A stretch of 64,000 nucleotides of DNA from Achromobacter sp. Root83 (GTDB lineage: Bacteria; Pseudomonadota; Gammaproteobacteria; Burkholderiales; Burkholderiaceae_B): assembly GCF_001428845.1 (NCBI RefSeq), contig NZ_LMIU01000006.1:1-64000 (forward strand), given 5' to 3'. Below the pieces are notes generated by a model. It did not search any database. It saw nothing but the letters and a program-made list of their open reading frames with translations, and was not told the DNA's origin. This document shows positions 9,337 to 16,584 of this stretch, one piece after another (position 1 is the first letter of the stretch; every line of letters begins with the position of its first letter). The translations under genes and the position numbers were made by a program.

Positions 9337-9834
9337 TCAGAAGAAACACTGCAGCAAGGCCCGCGCCACATAGCGCTGCACGGTGGGCAAGGACACGCCC
9401 AGCGCCAGGGCGATCTCGGATTGCTTCATGCCGTCCACCTGGGCCAGCAGAAACGCGCGGCGCACGGGCGCGGGCAGCCCGTCCAGGCGCCGATCGATCT
9501 CCACCAGCGTCTCCAGCACGATCGCCCGTGTCTCGGGCGAAGGCGCTTGCGCCTCGGGCAGGTTGGCCAGGCTGCGCAGAAATGCCTGCTCGACATCGCG
9601 GCGGCGATAGAAGTTGGCCAGGATGCCGTTGGCCACCGTGGACAGGAAGGCACGCGGTTCGCGGATGTCGCCGCGCGCCTGCAGCAGCACGCGCAGAAAG
9701 GTGTCGTGCGCCAGGTCGGCGGCGTCCGCCGCGCTGCCCAGCCGCTTGCGCAGCCAGCCGAGCAACCAGCCATGGTGGCTGGTGTACATCGCCGTCATCG
9801 AATCCGCTGGCGGAGGGGGAGGGGATTCGATCAT
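9337..9834 (-). CDS. FecI-like ECF sigma factor
   Basis: About 165 residues, normal for an iron-starvation ECF sigma factor. Region 2 (YTSHHGWLLGWLRKRLGSAADAADLAHDTFLRVL) and region 4 (LPAPVRRAFLLAQVDGMKQSEIALALGVSLPTVQRYVARAL) are intact. It should direct RNA polymerase to the promoter of the receptor gene downstream of fecR. The start is uncertain: ATG 9834 is used, ATG 9798 is possible, and neither has a strong ribosome site. A Fur-box-like AT-rich element precedes it. Confidence 0.9.
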   Translation of the reverse strand: MIESPPPPPADSMTAMYTSHHGWLLGWLRKRLGSAADAADLAHDTFLRVLLQARGDIREPRAFLSTVANGILANFYRRRDVEQAFLRSLANLPEAQAPSPETRAIVLETLVEIDRRLDGLPAPVRRAFLLAQVDGMKQSEIALALGVSLPTVQRYVARALLQCFF

Positions 9835-9869
9835 GGCGTGTCGGCGGAAGACGGGGCGGTGGACTGAAT

Positions 9870-9890
9870 GAGAATGGATATTAATTATAA
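9870..9890. promoter_or_regulatory. Possible Fur box upstream of the ECF sigma factor
   Basis: The stretch starting TGAGAATGGATATTA matches the 7-1-7 Fur consensus TGATAATNATTATCA at 10 of 14 defined positions, within an AT-rich patch about 40 bp upstream of the sigma gene. fecI-type genes are usually Fur-repressed, so position and context fit. The match is imperfect and not tested. Confidence 0.4.
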
Positions 9891-9997
9891 GAGAGGCTTG
9901 CGCACTCCGCACCTGCTTCCTGCGCCCGGCCGACGGCCACGGATAGGGGCTACGGGCGGGGCCTATAGCACAACTTCTATCCATGCTGGCTATTTCT

Positions 9998-10048
9998 AGC
10001 AAAATTATGCTAAAATCGTTCAATTATCAGCAAAATAATATTAAAACT
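9998..10048. repeat. Phased AT-rich direct repeat
   Basis: Two 20-bp copies, AGCAAAATTATGCTAAAATC (9998-10017) and AGCAAAATAATATTAAAACT (10029-10048), match at 15 of 20 positions and are 31 bp apart, close to three helical turns. The first copy is also an imperfect palindrome (AGCA-N6-TGCT). They lie in the 360-bp gap between the sigma factor and the 50-aa ORF, which otherwise holds nothing recognisable. They could be paired binding sites of a regulator for either flank. Confidence 0.4.
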
Positions 10049-10195
10049 AATACCAAAAACCTGCTGATGAAAACCTTGTCCTGGCGTTGCCGCCGTATGA
10101 ATGCTCCCCCGCATCCACAGTATTCATGGCACGCTTGAATCCTGTGCGCGGTGTCTGGGCGGGGGAAGCCATGCGCCCTGAATAGGAACACGCTC

Positions 10196-10348
10196 ATGTC
10201 TCATCAATTGGCTGCCAAGAAGGGAAGCTTCGAGATCCCCCCGCTGAACTGGAAGGCGCCCGACGCGGACAAGAAATCCGATCGCGACACCGCCCCCGCG
10301 GATGCCAATTCTTCCAAGAAGGCAGAAGCCTCCCGCCTGAAGGCATAA
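10196..10348 (+). CDS. Small hydrophilic protein of unknown function (50 aa)
   Basis: ATG preceded by AGGAAC about 7 bp upstream. The product starts MSHQLAAKKGSFEIPP and is hydrophilic, rich in Lys, Asp, Ala and Ser, with no Cys and no membrane segment. I do not recognise a family. It stands alone in a long intergenic region, convergent with the diguanylate cyclase gene whose stop is 8 bp away. The ribosome site and lack of overlap with another gene support coding, but a small ORF in GC-rich DNA could be chance. Confidence 0.5.
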   Translation: MSHQLAAKKGSFEIPPLNWKAPDADKKSDRDTAPADANSSKKAEASRLKA

Positions 10349-10355
10349 GGCTCGT

Positions 10356-12119
10356 TCAACCCAAGGTGCGCTGCTGCACCTGGTTGCGCCCATTCATCTT
10401 CGCCAGATAGAGCAGTTCGTCCGCGGCGCGGAACATCGCTCCCGCGGATTCGGCGTGGCTCCACGACACGCAGGCCACCCCGAAGCTCGCGGTCAAGGTG
10501 AATGCGGCGCCATTCTCGGCGGTGACGGACGCCGCGCAAATACGGGTACGCAGGCGTTCGGCCATGTCGATCGCCTGCTTTGCATTGCGCGTGCGGCACA
10601 GCACGGCAAATTCTTCGCCCCCTACGCGCGCCACCACGTCCGCTTGACGCCAGGTGTTGCGGCAAAGCTCCGCCACGGCCTTCAGCGCCAGGTCGCCGCT
10701 GGCATGCCCGTGGGTGTCGTTGATGATCTTGAAGTGATCGATATCGAACAGGATGAATGCCAGCATCGGCTGCGCCTCGTCCCAATCGGCGCGCGCCGCC
10801 TCGAACCGGCTTTCGAACGCCCGCCGGTTGAGCAGGCCCGTCAGGAAATCGGTTTCCGCCGTGCGCGCCAGGTCCGCGATCAGGCGGTCGCGCTCGGCCT
10901 CCAGCCGATTCTTCACCGCCGAATTCTCTTTCAGTACCCGCAGCGCCTTGAATATTCCATCGACCTCGCCGTGATAGCGGCCTGGCGGAATCCGCGCCGG
11001 CGCGGCGCCGCTGGCGATCGACCCGATGATGCGCGTGGCCAGGGCGAAGGGCTGGATCACCCGCTTGCGGAATTGCACCAGCGCCAACGCCAGGGCTGCC
11101 ACCAGCAGGGCAGTCGCTCCCAAGGTGATCGCCAGCAGCCGCGCGGCGGTGATCCTGTGGCCCTCGATATGCCGCTCCATCTCGTCGAGCAGCACATCGC
11201 GGAACTGGGTGATCGAGTCCATGAGCGGCACATAGGCGGCGGCCAGCGCCTGCGTGGAAACCGGCGCCTCGGCGGATTGCCGCGACGTCTGATCGCGCAC
11301 CCGCGACAAATAATCCAGGCCCTCGCCGAAGTAGCGCTGCTCCAAGCGCGCATATGCGCCTGAGGCGCGCACGTCGGGACGCGTCGCCATGCGGGCGTCG
11401 ATCAGCGTCCGCAGTTCGTCGATGCGTCCCAGCACGCGCTCGATCCGGAATTGCTCTTCCAGCGTCAGCTTGCGGCGGCGTGTCAGCGCGGGGGTGTAGG
11501 TCGACCCCAGCAAGCCCGCCTGCTCGCGCAGTTCGCTTGCCAGCAGGGCCAGGGACAACAGGCTGGGCGCATTGGCCTCGCTGCGCATGACGAGCCCCGC
11601 ATTGGCGGCCATGCTTGCCTGCAAGCGCGGGATGATGCTCACCATGCCGGCGACGGATTGCCACAGCATCTGCCCGGATAGCTGGTCTCGAGGCGTGGCG
11701 ATGCGCAGGTCGGCGTGCTGGCGCGCGGCGGTCAGCGCCAGGCGGATGCGCTGGATCTCCGAACGCTCGCTATCCTGATCGGGGCCAACAGGCGCAGAGT
11801 GCAACGCCAGCAGTTCGTCGATCCGGGCGTCCGTGCGGGCACGGGCCGCGCGCAATGAGGCAAGAATGTCTTCCGGCACGGGCAACGCCGAGCCGAACGC
11901 CGCGTTCATGGGTCCACGTTCCGCCGACGCCAGTTCCATGACCCGAACGGTCGCGCGCACCGATCCAAATGCCTGCCCGGCCTCGGACGCGGCGCCGTGG
12001 GACCGCCAGCTCTGGAACAGCAGAATGCCCGCAAGCACCGCCACCAGCAACAGTACCCCAGCGGCAAGCGTCATGAAATGGCGTTCGAGGGATTTCGGCG
12101 CGGCGGCGGGGCGCAACAT
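10356..12119 (-). CDS. Membrane diguanylate cyclase (GGDEF)
   Basis: 587 residues. TM1 is at about 16-36 (MTLAAGVLLLVAVLAGILLF), then a ~280-residue periplasmic helical sensor without recognised motif, TM2 at about 325-347 (LLAITLGATALLVAALALALV), a HAMP-like linker and a C-terminal GGDEF domain. The active-site motif is GGEEF (500-504), with metal site FDIDHFKIINDTHGH. An RxxD inhibitory site (RQAD) sits exactly five residues before GGEEF, so product inhibition by c-di-GMP is expected. It makes c-di-GMP from GTP. The start is the ATG at 12119; a longer frame adds a Cys-rich stretch that does not fit. A second cyclase gene lies upstream on the same strand. Confidence 0.9.
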   Translation of the reverse strand: MLRPAAAPKSLERHFMTLAAGVLLLVAVLAGILLFQSWRSHGAASEAGQAFGSVRATVRVMELASAERGPMNAAFGSALPVPEDILASLRAARARTDARIDELLALHSAPVGPDQDSERSEIQRIRLALTAARQHADLRIATPRDQLSGQMLWQSVAGMVSIIPRLQASMAANAGLVMRSEANAPSLLSLALLASELREQAGLLGSTYTPALTRRRKLTLEEQFRIERVLGRIDELRTLIDARMATRPDVRASGAYARLEQRYFGEGLDYLSRVRDQTSRQSAEAPVSTQALAAAYVPLMDSITQFRDVLLDEMERHIEGHRITAARLLAITLGATALLVAALALALVQFRKRVIQPFALATRIIGSIASGAAPARIPPGRYHGEVDGIFKALRVLKENSAVKNRLEAERDRLIADLARTAETDFLTGLLNRRAFESRFEAARADWDEAQPMLAFILFDIDHFKIINDTHGHASGDLALKAVAELCRNTWRQADVVARVGGEEFAVLCRTRNAKQAIDMAERLRTRICAASVTAENGAAFTLTASFGVACVSWSHAESAGAMFRAADELLYLAKMNGRNQVQQRTLG

Positions 12120-12298
12120 ACTCGGCAAGCAGGTCCATGCGGGGTCTCGGCTGCGCAGAATACTGTAATTACAGGGGCGCTGGGCCCTGCATTCCCGGCA
12201 TTCTTCGAATTGCAGCAAAGCAAGGCACGACTATGTCGCTGCAATACGGTTCATTGCAGTCCGCGGCAAAGAATTGCGCTTTTATCGGGCGCGCGAAC

Positions 12299-13849
12299 TC
12301 ATGCCTGGTGCGTCACGACGCAATTGCGTCCCTGCTGTTTGGCGGCGTACAGCGCGGCGTCGGCGGCCCGGAACGCCTCATCGACATTTGGCCCGCTCGA
12401 GGGCCACTGCGCCACGCCGGCGGACACCGTGACATGGTTGGCGCCGCGCAATGGGCGCTTCGCCACATGCGCGCGCAAGCGCTCGGCCACGTTGGTGGCC
12501 TCTTGCGCCCCCACGCCGGGCAACAGGATCAGGAATTCCTCGCCGCCGGTGCGGCCCAGAACGTCCGACGGACGAGAACATTCGCGCATGACCTGCGCCA
12601 TCGCCTGGATCACTTCGTCGCCCACGGTGTGCCCGTAGGTATCGTTGACGCGTTTGAAATGGTCGATATCCAGCGCGACCACCGAAAAGGGCATTCCCGA
12701 CGCCTGCATCTGATCCACCGCGTCCTGCGTGCCGCGCCGGTTGCGCAAGCCAGTCAGCGGATCCGTGATGCTGGCCAGATTCAGTTTGCCGATCTTCTCC
12801 TGCAGGCTCGTGAAGCTTCGGATCACCGCGCGCTTCAGGCGTTCCGCCTCGAAGTACCAGGCTTTCACGGACTGCACCCGCTGCATGGCGACGGCCACGT
12901 CCTGGTGTTCGACGTTGGTGGCCAGTTGCGACAAGGGCAGGGAGATCATGCGGGCACACCACCAGATGGCCAGCAGAAACGCCAGGGCCAGCGGCGCCGC
13001 GTAGCCCAGCAGCGCCCAGATCAGATCGCGTATGGGTTCCAGCGTGACCGTGGCCGAACGCTGCGCCACCACGCCCCAGCCGCTGATCGGCACCGCCGCA
13101 TAGCCCGCCAGCATGTCCACGCCCTGGGTGTTGATCACGCGCAGGGCGCCCGCGACCCCCTTGGTCACCGCGGCCACCACCGGATTGGCGAGCACCATTT
13201 CACCGATCCGGCGAGGATCGGTGTGGTAAATCAGCCGGCCATCGCTATCCACCACGTACAGGTAAGAGCCGTCGTGGTAGTGGTGCTTGCCCAGCAGATC
13301 CTGCAGGCCGCTTTCGTTGCGCAGATAGATCGTTCCCGCGACATACCCGAGGTAGGTGCCATCGTTGGAGAAAATCGGGTGCGATAGATTGATCAGCAAA
13401 TTGCCGGCGATGGAGACGTAGGGCTTGGTAATCGTCGGCTGCCTGGTCTGCAGCGCAGCGCGGCTGCCTGGCGTGTCGACCTGGGTGCCCAGAAAGTTGC
13501 GGAAATTCTGCGTGGTGGCCAGGATCGTGCCATCGGCGCGCACGACTCCCACCGAGTTGAAGCTGTCCGTCTGTTGCTGCACCCGCATCACTTCGGCGGT
13601 AAGCCGCTCGGGGGATCCGATCATCTCCGGCATATGGCGGGCGCTATAGCCCAATTGCTGCTGCGCCGACTTCAGGAAGCTGTTCGTACTTTCCGCCAGC
13701 TTGGCGGCATAGACCCGGTTCGCCTCAAGGGTGTTGGCGATCAATTGCTCGCGCTGTACCCGATAGCTGGCGTACAGCGCGTTCGCGGTGGCGGCGATGG
13801 CGCTGAAAACGGTAAGCGCAAGCACTAGCCCGCGTAGATGGATTCGCAT
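12299..13849 (-). CDS. dCache-type membrane diguanylate cyclase (GGDEF)
   Basis: 516 residues. TM1 (~9-29) and TM2 (~270-300) flank a periplasmic dCache-like sensor with FNSVGVVRADGTILATTQNF, YVSIAGNLLINLSHPIF and YLYVVDSDGRLIYHTDPRRIG. A HAMP-like linker leads to the GGDEF domain: DPLTGLRNRRG, LDIDHFKRVNDTYGH, GGEEF at 435-439. An RxxD I-site (RPSD) sits five residues before it. The active residues are intact. dCache domains usually bind amino acids, amines or organic acids; the ligand here is unknown. It is separated from the next cyclase by ~180 bp, so the two are probably separately controlled. Confidence 0.92.
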   Translation of the reverse strand: MRIHLRGLVLALTVFSAIAATANALYASYRVQREQLIANTLEANRVYAAKLAESTNSFLKSAQQQLGYSARHMPEMIGSPERLTAEVMRVQQQTDSFNSVGVVRADGTILATTQNFRNFLGTQVDTPGSRAALQTRQPTITKPYVSIAGNLLINLSHPIFSNDGTYLGYVAGTIYLRNESGLQDLLGKHHYHDGSYLYVVDSDGRLIYHTDPRRIGEMVLANPVVAAVTKGVAGALRVINTQGVDMLAGYAAVPISGWGVVAQRSATVTLEPIRDLIWALLGYAAPLALAFLLAIWWCARMISLPLSQLATNVEHQDVAVAMQRVQSVKAWYFEAERLKRAVIRSFTSLQEKIGKLNLASITDPLTGLRNRRGTQDAVDQMQASGMPFSVVALDIDHFKRVNDTYGHTVGDEVIQAMAQVMRECSRPSDVLGRTGGEEFLILLPGVGAQEATNVAERLRAHVAKRPLRGANHVTVSAGVAQWPSSGPNVDEAFRAADAALYAAKQQGRNCVVTHQA

Positions 13850-13985
13850 GGGATCAGGGCGGACAGGAGTGGGACCGGCGCGCGAGCCGGACAGCGGAAA
13901 ATCCAGAAAAACGCAGGAAAGGCATAGTGACGGAGCGCGATGATTGTAATGTCGCTGCCACCATTACGGCAGGACAGGCGCGTTC

Positions 13986-15083
13986 CTATAGCCCCGGCTC
14001 GCCCGGCTCGTCCAGCAGGCGCGCGGCAGGGGACCGCGCGGCGGCGCCGGCCCGGAAATAGCCCATGACGGTCGCTACGCTGGCATGGCCGGTCATTGCC
14101 ATGGTGTCGCCCAGCGGCACGTTGCGCCGGCCCGCTTCGGTTACAAATCCGGAACGCAGGCTATGCGCCGAGAACTCGCCGTCCAGTCCCGCCTGTTGGC
14201 AGCGTTCCAGCACGATGCGCCGCACCGCGGCCGCGGCCAGCGGTTCACCGATAACGTCTCCCCGGCGCACACGCCGAAAGATCGGGCCTTGCCGGATCCC
14301 GCTGGCGGCCAGCCAGGCCTCCAGCGCTTGCGCCGCGGCGCCGACGATCGGCTTCTGGTCATCGGCGCGGCTCGCGCCCGTCTGGTTGGTCTTCGAATGC
14401 GCCATCGAATACAGAAAGCCCTCGGCGGTGCGCTGCGTGTTTTCGATGGTGGCCCGCACGACTTCCGACCGCCGGCGCCCGCCGCTGGCCCAGGCAAACA
14501 TCAGCAGCGCGCGGTCGCGCCGGCCGCGCAGGGTATCGTCGCAGGTCTCAAGAATGGCTTGCAACGGCTCTCGGGTCAGCGCCTCTTTCTTGGCGGGCGC
14601 GACGCCGCGCCGGGCATAGGCGCGGCGGGTCCGGGCCAGCAGCTCTCGAACCGCGGCGCCGCGGCAGGGGTTGGGATGTCCCAGCAATTCATGCGCCTTG
14701 GATAGCACCGACAGGCGCTGCTGCAGGGTATTCAGGCTGGGCGCGCCGAGCTTGCCCTTGGCCTTCAGGCGCACCAGTTCCTGGTCCAGCGCCAGGGGCA
14801 GCTCCCATTTCAGGCCGTGCTCCGTGGACCGCTGCGCATGGTCCACGATGAATTGGATCACCGCGGCCTCGGGCAGGGGCAGGGCAAAGGCCTGGCCGTA
14901 GCGCAGTTCGAACCAGGCGGTCCAGTACCGGATGGCGGCGCGGTAGCTGGCCGCCGTGTTGGCGGAACTGCCTTCGCGCAGCAGTCCCCGGACCGCGGCG
15001 TCGGCCTGCGTGTCCAGCATGCGCGGATCCAGCAAGGGAAGGGAAGCCAGCAATTTCAACTGCATTCTGGGTGGACGGCTCAT
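13986..15083 (-). CDS. Tyrosine recombinase / integrase
   Basis: 365 residues. The N-terminal SAM-like core-binding domain spans ~30-145. The catalytic domain holds Arg in SGGRRRSEVV (~203), Lys (~231), the HSLRSGF box (His307, Arg310), TGHASVATVMGYF with His333 and the Tyr342 nucleophile. The whole catalytic set is therefore intact. It is divergent from a KfrA-like gene across a 160-bp region with palindromes. No phage genes, cargo or flanking attachment sites are visible, so it is probably not the integrase of a present prophage. Lone recombinases of this type occur beside KfrA-like genes in Burkholderiales. Confidence 0.88.
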   Translation of the reverse strand: MSRPPRMQLKLLASLPLLDPRMLDTQADAAVRGLLREGSSANTAASYRAAIRYWTAWFELRYGQAFALPLPEAAVIQFIVDHAQRSTEHGLKWELPLALDQELVRLKAKGKLGAPSLNTLQQRLSVLSKAHELLGHPNPCRGAAVRELLARTRRAYARRGVAPAKKEALTREPLQAILETCDDTLRGRRDRALLMFAWASGGRRRSEVVRATIENTQRTAEGFLYSMAHSKTNQTGASRADDQKPIVGAAAQALEAWLAASGIRQGPIFRRVRRGDVIGEPLAAAAVRRIVLERCQQAGLDGEFSAHSLRSGFVTEAGRRNVPLGDTMAMTGHASVATVMGYFRAGAAARSPAARLLDEPGEPGL

Positions 15084-15153
15084 ATCGGATAACTGGATTC
15101 TAGGGCCAACGGTGCGGTCCCTTTATTCAGAATGTATTATTTATTACGTATGC

Positions 15154-15173
15154 TGTATGATATAGAACATACA
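15154..15173. promoter_or_regulatory. Inverted repeat in recombinase/kfrA divergent promoter (1)
   Basis: TGTATG (15154-15159) and CATACA (15168-15173) form a dyad with an 8-bp spacer in AT-rich DNA between the divergent recombinase and KfrA-like genes. It is nearer the recombinase start and may be an operator for it. Confidence 0.4.
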
Positions 15174-15186
15174 TGCAGGTTTAATA

Positions 15187-15220
15187 ACGATAAGATTCCA
15201 TTATCGTCACTAATTATCGC
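15187..15220. promoter_or_regulatory. Likely KfrA operator: dyad plus third half-site
   Basis: ACGATAA (15187-15193) and TTATCGT (15201-15207) are perfect 7-bp arms around 7 bp. A further TTATCGC (15214-15220) repeats the right arm 13 bp on. The group lies 24-57 bp upstream of the KfrA-like start codon, where an autorepressor would bind. KfrA proteins are known to bind their own promoter; the assignment to this site is inference. Confidence 0.55.
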
Positions 15221-15243
15221 GGATCGTAGAAGGAATCCACGCC

Positions 15244-16266
15244 ATGGCCACCGGAATCACCGAAACCGACGTCTGGGCCGCCGCCGACGCCTTGTTGCTC
15301 GAAGGGGCCCGGCCCACCATCGAACGCGTGCGCCAGAAGATCGGCCGGGGCTCTCCCAATACGGTCAGTCCGCACCTCGAGACCTGGTTCCGGGCCCTGG
15401 GCGCCCGCATCAAAGACCCCCGCGCCTTCGCCGCGCCACCAGAGATTCCCGATCCCATCGCCCAGGCGGCGGCGCATTTCTGGGAAGCCGCCCTGACGGC
15501 CGCCCGGGCCGAGCAGGCGCAGGCCTACCAGCAGCGCTGGGAAGAGTTAGCCAAGGAAAGCGAACGTTTTGCCGCTCAGGCGGAACAATTGCAGCAACGC
15601 GAGGCGCAACTGCTGAACAGAGAGCGCGATCTGCAGGAAGGGCTGAAGGTCGCCACCGCGCAACTTGCGGCAACCGAAGAACGCCTGCAGGCCGCCGAAG
15701 CCCAGTTGCGCCAGCGTGACAAGGCACTGACCGCCGCGCGCGAAAATCTGGCCGACGCCCAGGGCGCCATCCAGACTCTGTTGGCCGAGGCCGACCAGGC
15801 CCGGGACAAGCACGCGCAGGCGCTTGCCGCGCTGGATTCCCGCCACGCCGCCCATGAACGCCGGTGGCTCAACGAGCTGGATGCCGAGCGCGGCGCGGTC
15901 AAGCGCCTGCAGGCGCGGCTGGATGCATTGCAGGCCGCGGGCCTGCAGCAGGCCGACGAATTGCGCCAGGCCCTGGCCTCCGCCCAGGAGCAACAACGCG
16001 CGGCCGAGCAGGACGCCCAGGCCCAACGCCAACAGGCGCTGGCGGACGCGCGCCAACGGCAAGCCGAGGCCGCGGCCGCCCAGGAAGCCTTGCAGGCCAG
16101 CCGGCGCAGTGAAGCGGATCTGGCGCAACGTCTGGCCGCCGCCCAGACGCGAGCCGACGATCTGTTCGGACAGATCACATCCCGGGACCAGCAGTTCAGC
16201 GACCTGGCCCGCCGCCTGATCGCGATCCAGGAGGCGCCCAAGGCGCCGGAAGACACCGCGCCATAG
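15244..16266 (+). CDS. KfrA-like DNA-binding coiled-coil protein
   Basis: 340 residues with AGAAGGA 9 bp upstream of the ATG. The N-terminal ~100 residues match the KfrA N-terminal domain: ITETDVWAAADALLLEGARPTIERVRQKIGRGSPNTVSPHLETWF, with a helix-turn-helix. Residues ~110-320 are a long Gln/Ala/Glu/Arg heptad-rich coiled coil. KfrA is an autorepressor and nucleoid-like filament former of IncP/IncU plasmids, linked to partition. Here it sits next to a divergent tyrosine recombinase without any plasmid replication genes, so its present role is unknown. A role in chromosome organisation or control of the recombinase is plausible. Confidence 0.88.
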   Translation: MATGITETDVWAAADALLLEGARPTIERVRQKIGRGSPNTVSPHLETWFRALGARIKDPRAFAAPPEIPDPIAQAAAHFWEAALTAARAEQAQAYQQRWEELAKESERFAAQAEQLQQREAQLLNRERDLQEGLKVATAQLAATEERLQAAEAQLRQRDKALTAARENLADAQGAIQTLLAEADQARDKHAQALAALDSRHAAHERRWLNELDAERGAVKRLQARLDALQAAGLQQADELRQALASAQEQQRAAEQDAQAQRQQALADARQRQAEAAAAQEALQASRRSEADLAQRLAAAQTRADDLFGQITSRDQQFSDLARRLIAIQEAPKAPEDTAP

Positions 16267-16289
16267 CCGCTCCTGTTTCGCCGCCTATC

Positions 16290-16360
16290 CCCATTTGAAC
16301 TCCCGCGTTTGAGTACTCGCGTTTGTGTGGCCGCATCAAGTGCCCGCATTTGAATACTCC
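16290..16360. repeat. Tandem imperfect repeat array upstream of the autotransporter
   Basis: Two 17-bp copies, CCCGCGTTTGAGTACTC (16302-16318) and CCCGCATTTGAATACTC (16343-16359), match at 15 of 17. Between and before them are weaker copies with the core C[GA]TTTG (CCATTTGAACTC at 16290, CGCGTTTGTGTGGC at about 16319, CGCATCAAGTGC at about 16331), giving four to five units of 12-16 bp. The rest of the 318-bp gap to the autotransporter shows no gene. Such arrays commonly bind response regulators. Confidence 0.5.
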
Positions 16361-16584
16361 GATGCAGGCCCTTGCCACGGCCGCGCTCGCCGGGGATTTG
16401 ATATTTGTCGGGGGTTCGCCCGATTAGTAATCCTATGATGTTGCCGCTCTTGCGCCCTGACCAGAATGAGACCTCTCTTTCATATGTGTCATGCCAGGGC
16501 TGCGGTTCACGTAAGGCTGTGCGTTACTGCCGGTGATTTGCGAGTTGCGTTGGCGGGCCTGATTCAAGGGTCAAGGATTTCGCC

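Noticed and set aside
5589-9884. Plus-strand frame open for over 1400 codons opposite the TonB receptor, fecR and sigma genes
   Set aside because: It is antisense to three well-supported genes, its product is a His/Arg/Gly-rich low-complexity sequence without domains, and it arises from GC-biased codon positions.
12137-13387. Plus-strand frame of about 416 codons opposite the dCache diguanylate cyclase
   Set aside because: Antisense shadow of a gene with intact GGDEF and Cache features.
13986-16266. Recombinase region as an active prophage or integrative element
   Set aside because: No phage structural, replication or excision genes, no tRNA target and no flanking direct repeats were found.
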